Assembly (NCBI RefSeq): GCF_022024235.1
Contig: NZ_CP091799.1
Coordinates: 387,001-451,000 of the forward strand
Direction: 5' to 3'
From: Segatella baroniae B14
Lineage (GTDB): Bacteria; Bacteroidota; Bacteroidia; Bacteroidales; Bacteroidaceae
DNA length: 64,000 bases
Below are positions 1 to 8,830 of this stretch, in pieces. Positions within the stretch are counted from its first letter, which is position 1. Each line of letters opens with the position of its first letter. Both the position numbers and the translations under genes were made by a program. A model generated the notes under the pieces. The model did not search any database and had not been told where the DNA came from. It worked only from the letters and a program-made list of their open reading frames with translations.

Positions 1-84
1 AAATGATATATTTTCAAAGAGAATTTCGGCTCCAAATCTCTTTGATAAATTTTGGACGTCAAGATAAGGTATATTCTGTGCCAT
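1..84 (-). CDS. ABC-F family ATPase, N-terminal fragment (partial)
   Basis: Only the first 28 codons lie in the window; the gene continues beyond position 1. The reading frame begins at an ATG at 84-82 and opens with MAQNIPYLDVQNLSKRFG, followed by a segment ending LFENISF. This is the typical first beta strands and Y-loop aromatic region of an ABC ATP-binding domain. The soluble start without a membrane segment and the motif order match the ABC-F (Uup/EttA-like) proteins of Bacteroidales, which act on the ribosome rather than in transport. The start lies 2 nt after the engB stop codon on the same strand, so the two are probably cotranscribed. The Walker motifs are outside the window, so the subfamily is inferred. 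Confidence 0.7.
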   Translation of the reverse strand, partial: MAQNIPYLDVQNLSKRFGAEILFENISF

Positions 85-86
85 AT

Positions 87-689
87 TTACTTTGCAAGAG
101 TCTTATTCCATTGTTCGATATAATCTAGAATTTCTTCTTTACCAAGTTTCTTTTCACTACTGGTAATAAAATATGGTGGAAGATCTTCCCAAGTGTCTTG
201 TAATTGCTTCATCCATGCTTCCGCATTCTTTTTGGCTTTTACAGGACCTAGTTTATCGGCTTTGGTGAAAACTATGGCAAATGGTATTTGACTTTTTCCT
301 AACCAGTCTACAAATTCTCGGTCAATCTTCTGTTGCTCGTGACGTACATCTATGAGTACAAATACGTTATACAGTTGCTGTCGTTGTAATATATAGGAAG
401 ATATCATTTGCTCCAGCTTTTGCTGAACCGATTTCGAGCGCTTGGCAAATCCATATCCCGGAAGGTCTACAAGATACCACTCATTATTGATAATAAAATG
501 GTTAATGAGTAGAGTCTTACCAGGAGTAGCTGATGTCTTGGCCAAACCTTTATGGTTGCAGAGCATATTGATAAGACTTGATTTTCCAACATTAGATCTG
601 CCTATAAAAGCATACTCTGGCTTGTTATCCTTCGGACACTTACTGACAGTAGGAGCCGATATTGTGAATTCTGATTTTTTGATAATCAT
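87..689 (-). CDS. engB: Ribosome biogenesis GTP-binding protein EngB (YihA/YsxC)
   Basis: This 200-aa protein is a small TRAFAC-class GTPase needed for assembly of the large ribosomal subunit. The G1 P-loop GRSNVGKSS is at residues 30-38, the G3 motif DLPGYG at 75-80, the G4 motif TKAD near residue 142 and a G5-like SSE near 177. The length matches the EngB family (about 200 aa). It is followed after 2 nt by the ABC-F ATPase start, which suggests a two-gene translation/ribosome operon. A minus-strand -7 box (TAACTTTG, 717-710) lies about 20 nt upstream of the start. Nothing looks damaged, and the identification is secure from the motifs. Confidence 0.95.
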   Translation of the reverse strand: MIIKKSEFTISAPTVSKCPKDNKPEYAFIGRSNVGKSSLINMLCNHKGLAKTSATPGKTLLINHFIINNEWYLVDLPGYGFAKRSKSVQQKLEQMISSYILQRQQLYNVFVLIDVRHEQQKIDREFVDWLGKSQIPFAIVFTKADKLGPVKAKKNAEAWMKQLQDTWEDLPPYFITSSEKKLGKEEILDYIEQWNKTLAK

Positions 690-709
690 GTTTTTACTAA
701 TTTAGGCTA

Positions 710-738
710 CAAAGTTACAAAAAAAAACAGTATCTTTG
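710..738. promoter_or_regulatory. Divergent -7 boxes for engB and the Gfo/Idh/MocA gene
   Basis: Two Bacteroidota-type -7 elements face away from each other: TAACTTTG on the minus strand (717-710, toward engB) and TATCTTTG on the plus strand (731-738, toward the dehydrogenase). Neither has a clear TTTG -33 element at the usual spacing. Confidence 0.6.
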
Positions 739-756
739 CACTAAACATTGCTTAAT

Positions 757-1740
757 ATGAAAGAAATCAAATGGGGATTTATTGGTTGTGGTGAAGTAAC
801 TGAAAAAAAATCAGGACCAGCTTTTAATGAAGTGGAAGGTTCGCAAGTTGTGGCAGTTATGGGACGTAATGAAAATAAGGTTCGTGCTTATGCAGAAAAA
901 CACCATATTCGAAAGTGGTATACTGATGCACAGGAACTTATAGACGATCCTGATGTGAATGCTATTTATGTAGCAACACCGCCATCGTCTCATGCGACGT
1001 ATGCTATTATGTCTATGAATGCAGGTAAACCTGTATATATTGAGAAACCATTAGCTTCAAGTTATGAAGATTGTATTCGTATTAATCGAGTAAGTGAACA
1101 GACAGGAGTTCCTTGTTTTGTGGCTTATTATAGAAGGTATCTTCCTTATTTTCAAAAGGTAAAGCAACTTCTAAATGATGGTTGTATTGGTAATGTTCTT
1201 AACGTTCAACTACGCTTTTCGGTACCGCCAAGAGAATTAGACTACTCTTCAGAGAAGGAGTTACCATGGCGTCTACAACCTGATATTTCTGGAGGAGGCT
1301 ATTTTTATGATTTAGCACCACACCAGATCGATATGTTACAAGATTTATTTGGTGTTATAACTCGTGCTCATGGTTATCCAAGTAATCGCGCACATCTATA
1401 TGCTCCTGAAGATACAATCTCAGCTTGCTTCTTCTTTGAAAGTGGAATCCCTGGAAGTGGAAGTTGGTGTTTTGTTGGTCATGAAAGTGCGAAAGAGGAT
1501 TGTATCGAAGTTATTGGTGATAAAGGAACCCTTTCTTTTTCTGTTTTTCATTATGATCCTATTCGTTTGATTACAAGTGATGGAACACAGAATATATCGG
1601 TTGATAATCCACCATATGTTCAGTTGCCAATAATTCGTAGTGTTATTGAAGATTTGCAGGGAATAGGTCATTGTAGTTGTACTAGTGTTTCTGCAACCCC
1701 AGCTAATTGGGTTCTTGATCGTATCCTATGGAAAAATTAA
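757..1740 (+). CDS. Gfo/Idh/MocA family NAD(P)-dependent oxidoreductase
   Basis: This 327-aa cytosolic protein begins MKEIKWGFIGCGEVTEKKSG, a Rossmann fold with a GxGxxT-like dinucleotide loop. The family lysine motif EKPLASS follows at about residues 94-100. The C-terminal half is the alpha/beta domain that forms the sugar or inositol-type substrate pocket. The ATG at 757 is preferred over a TTG at 748 because the -7 box ends at 738, which puts the transcription start near 745. The next gene starts 47 nt downstream with no clear promoter, so the two may be cotranscribed. The substrate cannot be read from sequence; family members oxidise sugars, sugar acids or inositols. Confidence 0.85.
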   Translation: MKEIKWGFIGCGEVTEKKSGPAFNEVEGSQVVAVMGRNENKVRAYAEKHHIRKWYTDAQELIDDPDVNAIYVATPPSSHATYAIMSMNAGKPVYIEKPLASSYEDCIRINRVSEQTGVPCFVAYYRRYLPYFQKVKQLLNDGCIGNVLNVQLRFSVPPRELDYSSEKELPWRLQPDISGGGYFYDLAPHQIDMLQDLFGVITRAHGYPSNRAHLYAPEDTISACFFFESGIPGSGSWCFVGHESAKEDCIEVIGDKGTLSFSVFHYDPIRLITSDGTQNISVDNPPYVQLPIIRSVIEDLQGIGHCSCTSVSATPANWVLDRILWKN

Positions 1741-1787
1741 AAGAGTGGTGAGTGATTTTTGATGATTAATGTGGCATTTATTGTAAG

Positions 1788-2651
1788 ATGAAGCGGTTAT
1801 TGATTTGGGTCGGATTATGTCTTGGATTTTTGAGTACTCCTGTGAAAGCTCAGCATACTATTTATTCTCAAGCAGATAGTATTCAAGTCGTTCGACTTCT
1901 TAAAGAGGCTCAGAAGAATAAAGAGAAGAATGTGAGCTGGATGCTCTATTTTGGTAGAAAACTGCAAGGTGTTCCCTATGTAGGTGGAGTCCTTGATGAT
2001 GGTGAGCAGGAAAATCTTATAATTAATCTTAGACAGTTGGATTGTACTACATTTGTGGAGCAAGTACTTGCTTTAAGTCAGTGTGCCTCTCACCATAAAT
2101 ATAGTTGGAATGATTTTCTGTCATATATGAAGAATATCCGGTATATTGATGGTCAAATTAGTTATGTTAAGCGCCAGCATTATTTTACTACTTGGATAAA
2201 TGACAATGTTATACAAGGCTTGGTAAAAGATGTTCAAGGACCTGTTCCTCCATTTTCGTCAAAACAGACGATTCATGTAAATTATATGACTACTCATATT
2301 AGCTTGTATAAAATGCTAAAAGCACATCCTGCTTGGGTTCATGGTATTCAAACGATGGAGAATGATATAAATGGCAAGGTTTATCGATATATACCAAAGG
2401 AGAAAATCTCTAATACCTCTTTGTTAAGAAGGACGATTCATGATGGAGATATATTAGTTATGATTACGAATAAAAAGGGACTTGATACATCGCATATTGG
2501 TATTGCCAGTTGGCATAAAGATGGATTACATATGCTGAATGCTTCAAGTGTTCATAAAAAAGTGATAGAAGAACCGATGACTTTGTTTAAATATATGCAA
2601 AAACATCCATCACAAATTGGTGTTCGCGTGGTTAGACCTTTATATAAATGA
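1788..2651 (+). CDS. DUF1460 N-acetylmuramoyl-L-alanine amidase-like secreted protein
   Basis: This 287-aa protein has a signal peptide (residues 1-21, ending near VKAQ) and a DUF1460 domain with an NlpC/P60-like cysteine hydrolase core. The likely nucleophile is Cys in LDCTTFVEQVLAL at about residues 84-96, and the likely histidine is in TSHIGIASWHKDG near residue 235. Characterised DUF1460 members cleave peptidoglycan-type amide bonds in the periplasm. The start follows the dehydrogenase stop by 47 nt. No terminator is visible directly after the stop. Activity is inferred from the family; the exact bond cleaved is unknown. Confidence 0.8.
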   Translation: MKRLLIWVGLCLGFLSTPVKAQHTIYSQADSIQVVRLLKEAQKNKEKNVSWMLYFGRKLQGVPYVGGVLDDGEQENLIINLRQLDCTTFVEQVLALSQCASHHKYSWNDFLSYMKNIRYIDGQISYVKRQHYFTTWINDNVIQGLVKDVQGPVPPFSSKQTIHVNYMTTHISLYKMLKAHPAWVHGIQTMENDINGKVYRYIPKEKISNTSLLRRTIHDGDILVMITNKKGLDTSHIGIASWHKDGLHMLNASSVHKKVIEEPMTLFKYMQKHPSQIGVRVVRPLYK

Positions 2652-2844
2652 CTCAAATAATAGTACTTTAAAATAGAGTATAGAATGATATTCGATACAT
2701 AGAATTCGGTTACGACGATAATTATAAATCTGTTGTTGACTTCTATAGGTAGAACAGGGTATTTTTTTGTATACTATTATGACGCTTTATCCTCACATCC
2801 AGCAATTCCATAGCCAAAGAGGGAAAAGCTTACACTTAGGCTGG

Positions 2845-2910
2845 TAAACACTATACTTTCGCAGTATAAACATCATGTTTTTAACCTATAAACACTATAG
2901 TTTTACCATG
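2845..2910. repeat. Three 22-bp direct repeats, each containing a small palindrome
   Basis: The motif TAAACAYYATR recurs at 2845, 2867 and 2889, exactly 22 bp apart. Small hairpins overlap the units (TATACT/AGTATA at 2852-2868, AAACAT/ATGTTT at 2868-2880, CTATA/TATAG at 2886-2900). The block sits in the 380-bp gap between two convergent gene ends (2652-3030). Apart from this block and the terminator at 2989-3025, I see no gene in that gap. Confidence 0.7.
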
Positions 2911-2988
2911 CATTTATCAGTTTTACAAAACGACAAATTACAAGACGGTTCATGTCAATTAAAATCAAAAAACATTAGTCGCAGGTAT

Positions 2989-3025
2989 AATAAAAAAGAA
3001 AAGAGTTGCGCAAAGCGCAACTCTT
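2989..3025 (-). terminator. Intrinsic terminator of the hybrid sensor gene
   Basis: An 11-bp perfect stem (3001-3011 with 3015-3025) has a 3-nt loop. Read on the minus strand it is followed by a T-rich run. It lies just after the stop codon at 3031. Confidence 0.85.
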
Positions 3026-3030
3026 TCTTA

Positions 3031-6000
3031 TTATCCATTTATTTCTTTCAAGAAATCAGAAGGATTTTTTCCATATTCTTTCTTGAAAGCATCTCGGAAA
3101 CTTCCTATATTGTTAAATCCTGCCATATGAGCAGCATCTTTAGCACTATATTTCCTTGTAGCTAGCAATTCCATACTATACTGTATTCTTTTTTTTCTGA
3201 CATACTCTTTTGGTGTTAGATCGGTCAAGCCCTTAACTTTTCTATACAAGGTAGATTCACTCATGTACATCTTGTCTGTCATGAAATTCATGTCTAAATC
3301 TAAGTTGTCAATATTGTCATTGATCATCTGATTAAATTTATCCATAAACTCTTGGTCTATAGGAGATAGTCTTAATTCTATTATCTGGTCTTCATTTTTC
3401 CCGATATTGTCATTTGTAGTACTGTCATTATAAGTGCTGTTATGGTATTCTTCGGAATTAGAATTATTTTCTGCAGATACTTCTATGGCTTTTGTATTAT
3501 CTACTTGATTAAAGCGTCTGCTTCTTGTGTCAGAAGTTAGCAATTCTACCATACGCTCGTGAGCCTTGAAAATATTGAGAACACGGGCTTTTAGTAGTTT
3601 CCCACTAAACGGTTTGGTTAGATATGAATCAGCTCCAATTTCGTAACCTTTAGCTTGATCCTCTATCGTGTCTTTTGCCGTTAATAAGACTACAGGAATG
3701 TGGCTAGTACGAATATCGCTCTTTATGAGACGAGTCATTTCTATGCCATCCATGACAGGCATCATGATATCGCTAATGATGAGGCTAGGAGTTTTAGTAA
3801 CAGCTAATTCCAAGCCTTCCTTACCATTTACACCTTGGTAAATGGTAAAGTTATCGCTGAAGATGTCTGCAACATATTGACGAATATCGGCATTGTCTTC
3901 AACTACCAATAGTGATTTCTCATTCTTATTATTAGGATAATCTTGTGGTGAGTCCTGAATTGTTACGGAATTATTTGCGAATTCAGCATTCGTCGTATCA
4001 TCCTTGATCGGTGTAAACGTCTTTACCTCAGGCTCCTCATGAAGGGCATTTGGATAAGTTGCATTAATATTGAACGAAAGAGTGAAAGATGTACCCTTAC
4101 CGATCTCACTTGTTACATCAATAGTAACTTGGTGCAAATCAGCCAAATTCTTTACCAAGGAAAGACCCACACCTGTACCTTTTGATTGGTGCTTGCCATT
4201 TACCATGTAGAATCTTTCGAAAATATGTGGAAGAGATTCTTTATCAATGCCGAAACCTGTATCTGATATGTTTAATTTTAATTTATCATTATCTACTTTA
4301 AGAGAAAGAGTGATATGTCCCTTAGATGTATATTTGACAGCGTTAGAAAGTAAGTTCTCTACGATAGTCGTGATCGCATTTTTGTCATACCATATATCAG
4401 GACAATTGCTATCTATGTCAATAATGAATTCTACTTTAGAATTCTTATTGGCTTTTTTGTATTTTTCGCCAAGATCAGCAATAAGCTTGTTTATACTGCC
4501 ATATTTCACAATTAATTCTCGAATTTTATTTTCAGTTTTTCGGAATTCGAGTAACTGGTTGATCAAGTTGAGCAAGCGCATGCTGCTATTATGAATTGAT
4601 TCGATTTTTTCTTTTAAATTGTTGGAAAGTTCTTTATCATTTTTCAAGTCTTCCAATCTGCTCATAACGAGACTTAGCGGAGTTCTCAATTCATTAGTAA
4701 TAGAGGTGAAGAAACGCATTCTGTCTTTTATTTCTTGCTCTCTACTTTCATTTTTCTGTTTTTCTAGACTTAAGCCAGCTTTTAAATATAAGTGATGATA
4801 ATAGCTCCATACGGCATAGCCGATAACGGTACCTGCTAGTAAAGCATATAATAATATAGACCACCAGCACCAATACCATGGTGAATTAATCGTGATTTCA
4901 ATTTCGCTAACCTTGGCTTTATCCCAAGTGTCACTTTTGAGTTTTGCTCTTACCTGGAAAGTGTACGTGCCAGGTTTGAGTTCTAGAAAAGAAACATCAT
5001 CAGCATTATTAATAGCGATCCAGTCTTTGCTTAGACCAAGCATTCTATATTCATATTCTACAAATTCAATTTGTGCATAGTTGTTAACGCTAAAACGAAC
5101 AGAGAAAGTATTTTGGTCGTGACCTAAAATATATTTGCCTTCTTCTTTTGGGGTAAATCCTATAATACCATCGATAACGATAGGCGATATATTCATTTTA
5201 CGCTTTGTTTCTTTTATTTTAAAATAGCAAGCCCCTTTAGTAAAGCCAAAGAATAGAGTGCCATCGGGAGTGAAAGCAACAGCTTTTTCCATAAAGTCTC
5301 CCTTAGGTAATCCATTATGTGACCCATAAAAGGTGATTGTACTAGTTTGTTTATTATGACAAATAATGTCATCGTATGTACAGCCCCATAAATTGCCATT
5401 GGCATCTTCTTGGATACTCCTGAAATTATTATCACCGTTTTCGTCAGGTAATCCATATCGGATGATACGATGAGGATATTTAGTATCTTTTATTTCTAAT
5501 AGACCATAGGTTGAAGCAATCCAGATCCCCCCTTTTTTGTTTAGTAAGAACTGGTTTACACCGGTAGCGAAATTATTTCCTGTGTTTCTAGATATGATTA
5601 TTCTGTTATTTTGATCAAAAACGGTAAAACCTCCAGAAGTGGTTCCTACCCAGAGCTTGCCTTGATGGTCTCGTATGATTGCACTTGTGGAAGTTGTGTT
5701 AAGCTGGCTGTTGATAGCTTTTAGCGGTCTGCAGGTATTGCCTTTAACGGAGTATATTCCATTACTAGTCGCTATAAGCATAGAACCGTCTTTTTCTGTG
5801 AAGAAGTCTTTAACGTCGCAATGGCTTAATTCAGGAATACGAGGTAAAAAAGTTCCCGTTTTCGCATCCATGACAAGAGCACCTTCTTCACGAAGTCCAA
5901 TCCAAATTCTACCATTATTATCCTTTTGAAAGCATATAACTTGAGTAAGATTTCCATTGATGTAAGGTAAAATATTCCAAGTTTTTACCTCTTTTAAATT

Positions 6001-7167
6001 CTTATAAAGTGAAAATTCGTTTTGTCTTCCTACAAAAATACTGCCATCTGGGAACCCTTTTAAGCCATATACCGGATTGTACAGCTTATTATTATTTTTA
6101 TCCTCAGAGTTTCTGTTGAGAATGTGGAATGGAGAGGCTAGCTTAGATATAAAATCTATACCTCCACCTTTATGTCCGGCCCAAATGTTTCCATATTGGT
6201 CTATTCGTACAACTCGTAAGTTTGGTGAAGATAATTTACCGACAATATTACTAATATTTTCAAATTTAATCTGTTGTAGCTGTGGGCTGGTATATACATT
6301 CAGGTCGATAATATTACCACCATAGTCAGTCGTAATGACCAATTTGTGTTCTTTAGTTTCTCTAACTTGATGTACATTATTACTCATCAAGCCAAAATCA
6401 TTTCCAGTGAAAGTGTATTGTATGTAACTACCATCATTCAAATTAACAAGGAATAAGCCATTTGATGTGGCAACCCAAACATTGTGTAAGTGATCTATGA
6501 AAACGTCTCTAACAGACTGGTTAGCTAAATAGTGGCGTGTATTTTTTGTTCTTTGATCTACAGAATAGAGACCTGAGCGCCAGGTTCCGACAAGAAGATG
6601 CCCATTACCATCATCGAGAATAGATGTTGGTTTGGCAAGTCCTTTTTTGAAGGAATTAATTTTCATGAGTGAAGTTTTTTTAGTGGCTGCATCATACATG
6701 CAAATATCTCCATTGTCGCAGGCTATCCAAATTCGTCCTTTTCCGGCACCAGCTATGCTCGTTGCTCCATTTGTTCGGAGTCCATTGTTTGTGGTTAAAG
6801 TATCAAATTTTTGAGTAATACAATTAATAATGCTTATCCCTCGTTTGCTGGATACACAATATAATAAATTGTTGTAATGATCGTAAAAAAGCTTATTGAT
6901 AATGCTGCTTACGATAGGAGAAGTCTTATATCTATACATATAGATATGACTTCCAACGATGTGATTTAGTCCATAATCAGTTGCAACCCATGTGAATCCT
7001 TGTTTGTCGAATGTGATGTCATTGACAAATTCATTAGAAAGGCCTTCTTCAAGTCCGATATGTTTCACATTAATATAATCGCAATTAGCTGCTATTATTT
7101 TTTGCGCTGAACATGTTAATAGCAGAAACATTACGAAATATTTGATAGGAGTTAATGTGTTCATCAT
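3031..7167 (-). CDS. Hybrid two-component system protein (HTCS) with Asn at the phosphoacceptor position
   Basis: This is a 1378-aa inner-membrane sensor-regulator of the type that controls polysaccharide use in Bacteroidota. In order it has a signal peptide, a two-bladed beta-propeller periplasmic sensor with many W-V/I-A/G-T-x-x-G-L repeats, a Y_Y_Y domain, a TM helix at about 766-790, HisKA and HATPase domains (NLLSNAVKYT, DTGFGID, GTGVGLSL), a receiver domain with Asp1133 in ISDIMMPVMDG, and a C-terminal AraC-type HTH. The H-box reads FFTSITNELRTPL, so Asn825 replaces the phosphorylated His. The ATG at 7167 (or 7164) is chosen because a -7 box lies at 7200-7193 and a signal peptide follows; an upstream in-frame ATG at 7236 precedes that promoter. 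No SusCD pair is adjacent, so its target is unknown. Confidence 0.93.
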   Translation of the reverse strand: MMNTLTPIKYFVMFLLLTCSAQKIIAANCDYINVKHIGLEEGLSNEFVNDITFDKQGFTWVATDYGLNHIVGSHIYMYRYKTSPIVSSIINKLFYDHYNNLLYCVSSKRGISIINCITQKFDTLTTNNGLRTNGATSIAGAGKGRIWIACDNGDICMYDAATKKTSLMKINSFKKGLAKPTSILDDGNGHLLVGTWRSGLYSVDQRTKNTRHYLANQSVRDVFIDHLHNVWVATSNGLFLVNLNDGSYIQYTFTGNDFGLMSNNVHQVRETKEHKLVITTDYGGNIIDLNVYTSPQLQQIKFENISNIVGKLSSPNLRVVRIDQYGNIWAGHKGGGIDFISKLASPFHILNRNSEDKNNNKLYNPVYGLKGFPDGSIFVGRQNEFSLYKNLKEVKTWNILPYINGNLTQVICFQKDNNGRIWIGLREEGALVMDAKTGTFLPRIPELSHCDVKDFFTEKDGSMLIATSNGIYSVKGNTCRPLKAINSQLNTTSTSAIIRDHQGKLWVGTTSGGFTVFDQNNRIIISRNTGNNFATGVNQFLLNKKGGIWIASTYGLLEIKDTKYPHRIIRYGLPDENGDNNFRSIQEDANGNLWGCTYDDIICHNKQTSTITFYGSHNGLPKGDFMEKAVAFTPDGTLFFGFTKGACYFKIKETKRKMNISPIVIDGIIGFTPKEEGKYILGHDQNTFSVRFSVNNYAQIEFVEYEYRMLGLSKDWIAINNADDVSFLELKPGTYTFQVRAKLKSDTWDKAKVSEIEITINSPWYWCWWSILLYALLAGTVIGYAVWSYYHHLYLKAGLSLEKQKNESREQEIKDRMRFFTSITNELRTPLSLVMSRLEDLKNDKELSNNLKEKIESIHNSSMRLLNLINQLLEFRKTENKIRELIVKYGSINKLIADLGEKYKKANKNSKVEFIIDIDSNCPDIWYDKNAITTIVENLLSNAVKYTSKGHITLSLKVDNDKLKLNISDTGFGIDKESLPHIFERFYMVNGKHQSKGTGVGLSLVKNLADLHQVTIDVTSEIGKGTSFTLSFNINATYPNALHEEPEVKTFTPIKDDTTNAEFANNSVTIQDSPQDYPNNKNEKSLLVVEDNADIRQYVADIFSDNFTIYQGVNGKEGLELAVTKTPSLIISDIMMPVMDGIEMTRLIKSDIRTSHIPVVLLTAKDTIEDQAKGYEIGADSYLTKPFSGKLLKARVLNIFKAHERMVELLTSDTRSRRFNQVDNTKAIEVSAENNSNSEEYHNSTYNDSTTNDNIGKNEDQIIELRLSPIDQEFMDKFNQMINDNIDNLDLDMNFMTDKMYMSESTLYRKVKGLTDLTPKEYVRKKRIQYSMELLATRKYSAKDAAHMAGFNNIGSFRDAFKKEYGKNPSDFLKEING

Positions 7168-7192
7168 TGTTCTATTTAAATGTTTGATTTTC

Positions 7193-7200
7193 CAAATATA
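7193..7200 (-). promoter_or_regulatory. -7 box of the hybrid sensor gene
   Basis: TATATTTG on the minus strand fits TAnnTTTG and lies about 25 nt upstream of the chosen start codon. The -33 region (TTTC) is weak. Confidence 0.55.
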
Positions 7201-7337
7201 ATAAAAAAATGTGAAATAAGGAAATAAAAATAACATTTTTTCTAATTTGGTACTAATTAGACCATGTTTTGAAGGGTAAATTTGTTAAAGGTTGCTAAAT
7301 TGAGAAGAAAATAATACAATATCTATTAAGAATAATG

Positions 7338-7345
7338 TATTTTTG
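7338..7345 (+). promoter_or_regulatory. -7 box of the glutamate synthase-type gene
   Basis: TATTTTTG fits TAnnTTTG. It lies 47 nt upstream of the ATG at 7393. I see no good -33 element. Confidence 0.55.
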
Positions 7346-7392
7346 CAAAGTTTAGATTACTTTGATAAAAGGTAAAGGGTAAATATTTAGGC

Positions 7393-8754
7393 ATGAGTAA
7401 TGAAGAGTATAAGGCCTTTCAAGTAGTACATGAAGGGTTTACAACCAGAGAAGCAATAGATGAGGCAAAACGTTGTTTGCATTGTAAGGTACCTCAGTGT
7501 AAAAAGGGGTGTCCTATAGGTAATGATATTCCTGATTTTGTTCATGAGTTATCCATGGGAAATATAGGTTCAGCCATGAGCATTATTAATAATAAGAGTA
7601 ATTTGCCTGCTATTTGCGGACGAGTTTGTCCTCATGAGAAGCAGTGTCAAGGTCATTGCGTAATGAACAAAAAGGGCAATCCTATTCAAATAGGAAAGCT
7701 CGAACAGTTTATTGCAGACTTTGATACAAAGATGAACCTTACTCGTGATAAACTTCCTCAAAAAAATAGAGGAAAAATTGCTGTTATCGGTTCTGGTCCT
7801 GCTGGTCTTACCGTTGCTGGTGACATGGCACGTCAAGGCTTTTCTGTGACTATTTTTGAAGGTCAAGAAGAGCCTGGTGGAGTATTGATGTTTGGTATAC
7901 CTGAATATCGTTTGCCTAAGAAAGTAGTACGTGCTGAAATTGCTAAAATTGAAGCTTTGGGTGTAAATATTATTTGTAACACTTTGGTTGGTGAAAATGG
8001 TATTACTGTTGATAGCCTTTTCCAACAGGGCTTTGATGCTATTTTTATGGGAACAGGTACAGCAATACCTCAAAATATGAATAATACCCCTGGTGCTACT
8101 TTACGGGGTGTAACTCAGAGTACTGATTTTCTTCACAATGTAAATGCATATAATGAGGGCGTTATTGGTCGTGAAATGGTGCCTTTGCGAACAGGTGAGA
8201 AAGTAGGTGTCATTGGTGGTGGTAATGTGGCTATGGATGCTGCACGTACAGCCATTCGATTGGGGGCTGATGTAACGGTGTTGTATAGACGAACACAAGA
8301 GGAAATGCCTGCTATTCAAAGTGAATATGAAGAAGCTGTAAATGAAGGGGTGAAGTTTAAATGGGAAACTTCTGTCTCGGAATTTATTGCAGGTCCTAAT
8401 GGTCGTCTTGGAAAATGTAAGTTGGTTACTCCAGAAGGTGAGTGCGAAGAAAATTTTGATCGTATTTATCTTGCTATAGGTAGCCGTCCTGCTAATCGTA
8501 TTGTTAGTACTACAGAGGGTATTGAAGTTGACGAAAAAGGTTATGTGAAGGTGGTAGATTACCCATTTGGTATGACCACTCGTAGAGGACTTTTTGCTGG
8601 TGGTGATGTTGTACATCGTCCGCAAACTGTAGTCTTGGCTATGAAGGCTGCTAAAGAGGTCGCTGCGAGTATGATGCAGTATGTTGATGCTATTAAATTG
8701 TTGCAAGCTGCCAAGATAGTGGAAGCTGATGCTGCTGAGGAATCTGAAGATTAA
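7393..8754 (+). CDS. gltD: NADPH-dependent glutamate synthase small-subunit-type oxidoreductase
   Basis: This 453-aa cytosolic flavoprotein belongs to the GltD/GltA/NfnB-like family, which passes electrons from NAD(P)H through FAD to 4Fe-4S clusters. The N-terminal Cys-rich region reads CLHCKVPQCKKGCPIGNDIP (residues 28-47), and a second group, CGRVCPHEKQCQGHC, is near 75-89. The FAD-binding GSGPAGL motif is near residue 138, and a second dinucleotide fold has GVIGGGNVAMDAART near 275. The C-terminal FAD contact AGGDVVHRPQTVV is near 397. No large glutamate synthase subunit is next to it, so it may act as a homotetrameric enzyme or with an unlinked partner. The gene symbol is by homology class only. 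Confidence 0.85.
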   Translation: MSNEEYKAFQVVHEGFTTREAIDEAKRCLHCKVPQCKKGCPIGNDIPDFVHELSMGNIGSAMSIINNKSNLPAICGRVCPHEKQCQGHCVMNKKGNPIQIGKLEQFIADFDTKMNLTRDKLPQKNRGKIAVIGSGPAGLTVAGDMARQGFSVTIFEGQEEPGGVLMFGIPEYRLPKKVVRAEIAKIEALGVNIICNTLVGENGITVDSLFQQGFDAIFMGTGTAIPQNMNNTPGATLRGVTQSTDFLHNVNAYNEGVIGREMVPLRTGEKVGVIGGGNVAMDAARTAIRLGADVTVLYRRTQEEMPAIQSEYEEAVNEGVKFKWETSVSEFIAGPNGRLGKCKLVTPEGECEENFDRIYLAIGSRPANRIVSTTEGIEVDEKGYVKVVDYPFGMTTRRGLFAGGDVVHRPQTVVLAMKAAKEVAASMMQYVDAIKLLQAAKIVEADAAEESED

Positions 8755-8786
8755 TATAAGTATCGTTAAGATATTTGTTATTTATT

Positions 8787-8830
8787 ATAAAATTTCCTAT
8801 CTTTGCTTTATGAAAGATAGGAAATTTTAT
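8787..8830. repeat. Perfect 18-bp inverted repeat spanning a -7 box and a start codon
   Basis: Positions 8787-8804 are exactly complementary to 8813-8830, with an 8-nt loop at 8805-8812. The left arm contains most of a TATCTTTG -7 box (8798-8805). The ATG of the next gene (8810-8812) lies in the loop. It may also act as the gltD terminator, 33 nt after that stop codon. Confidence 0.9.

Noticed and set aside
2845..2910. CRISPR array
   Set aside because: The 22-bp period leaves no room for a repeat plus spacer, the units are not separated by unique spacers, and no cas gene is in the window.
2875..3165. Open frame of 96 codons on the plus strand
   Set aside because: It spans the 22-bp repeats, the terminator and the antisense 3' end of the hybrid sensor gene, and it has no promoter or recognisable protein.
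3031..7236. Start of the hybrid sensor gene at the ATG at 7236
   Set aside because: That start lies upstream of the -7 box at 7193-7200, and the extra 23 residues disrupt the signal peptide that begins at 7167 or 7164.
8101..8706. Open frames of 201 and 167 codons antisense to the glutamate synthase-type gene (7570-8073 and 8101-8706)
   Set aside because: Both are rich in Ser, Thr, His and Asn with no domain, as expected for antisense of an AT-rich conserved gene.
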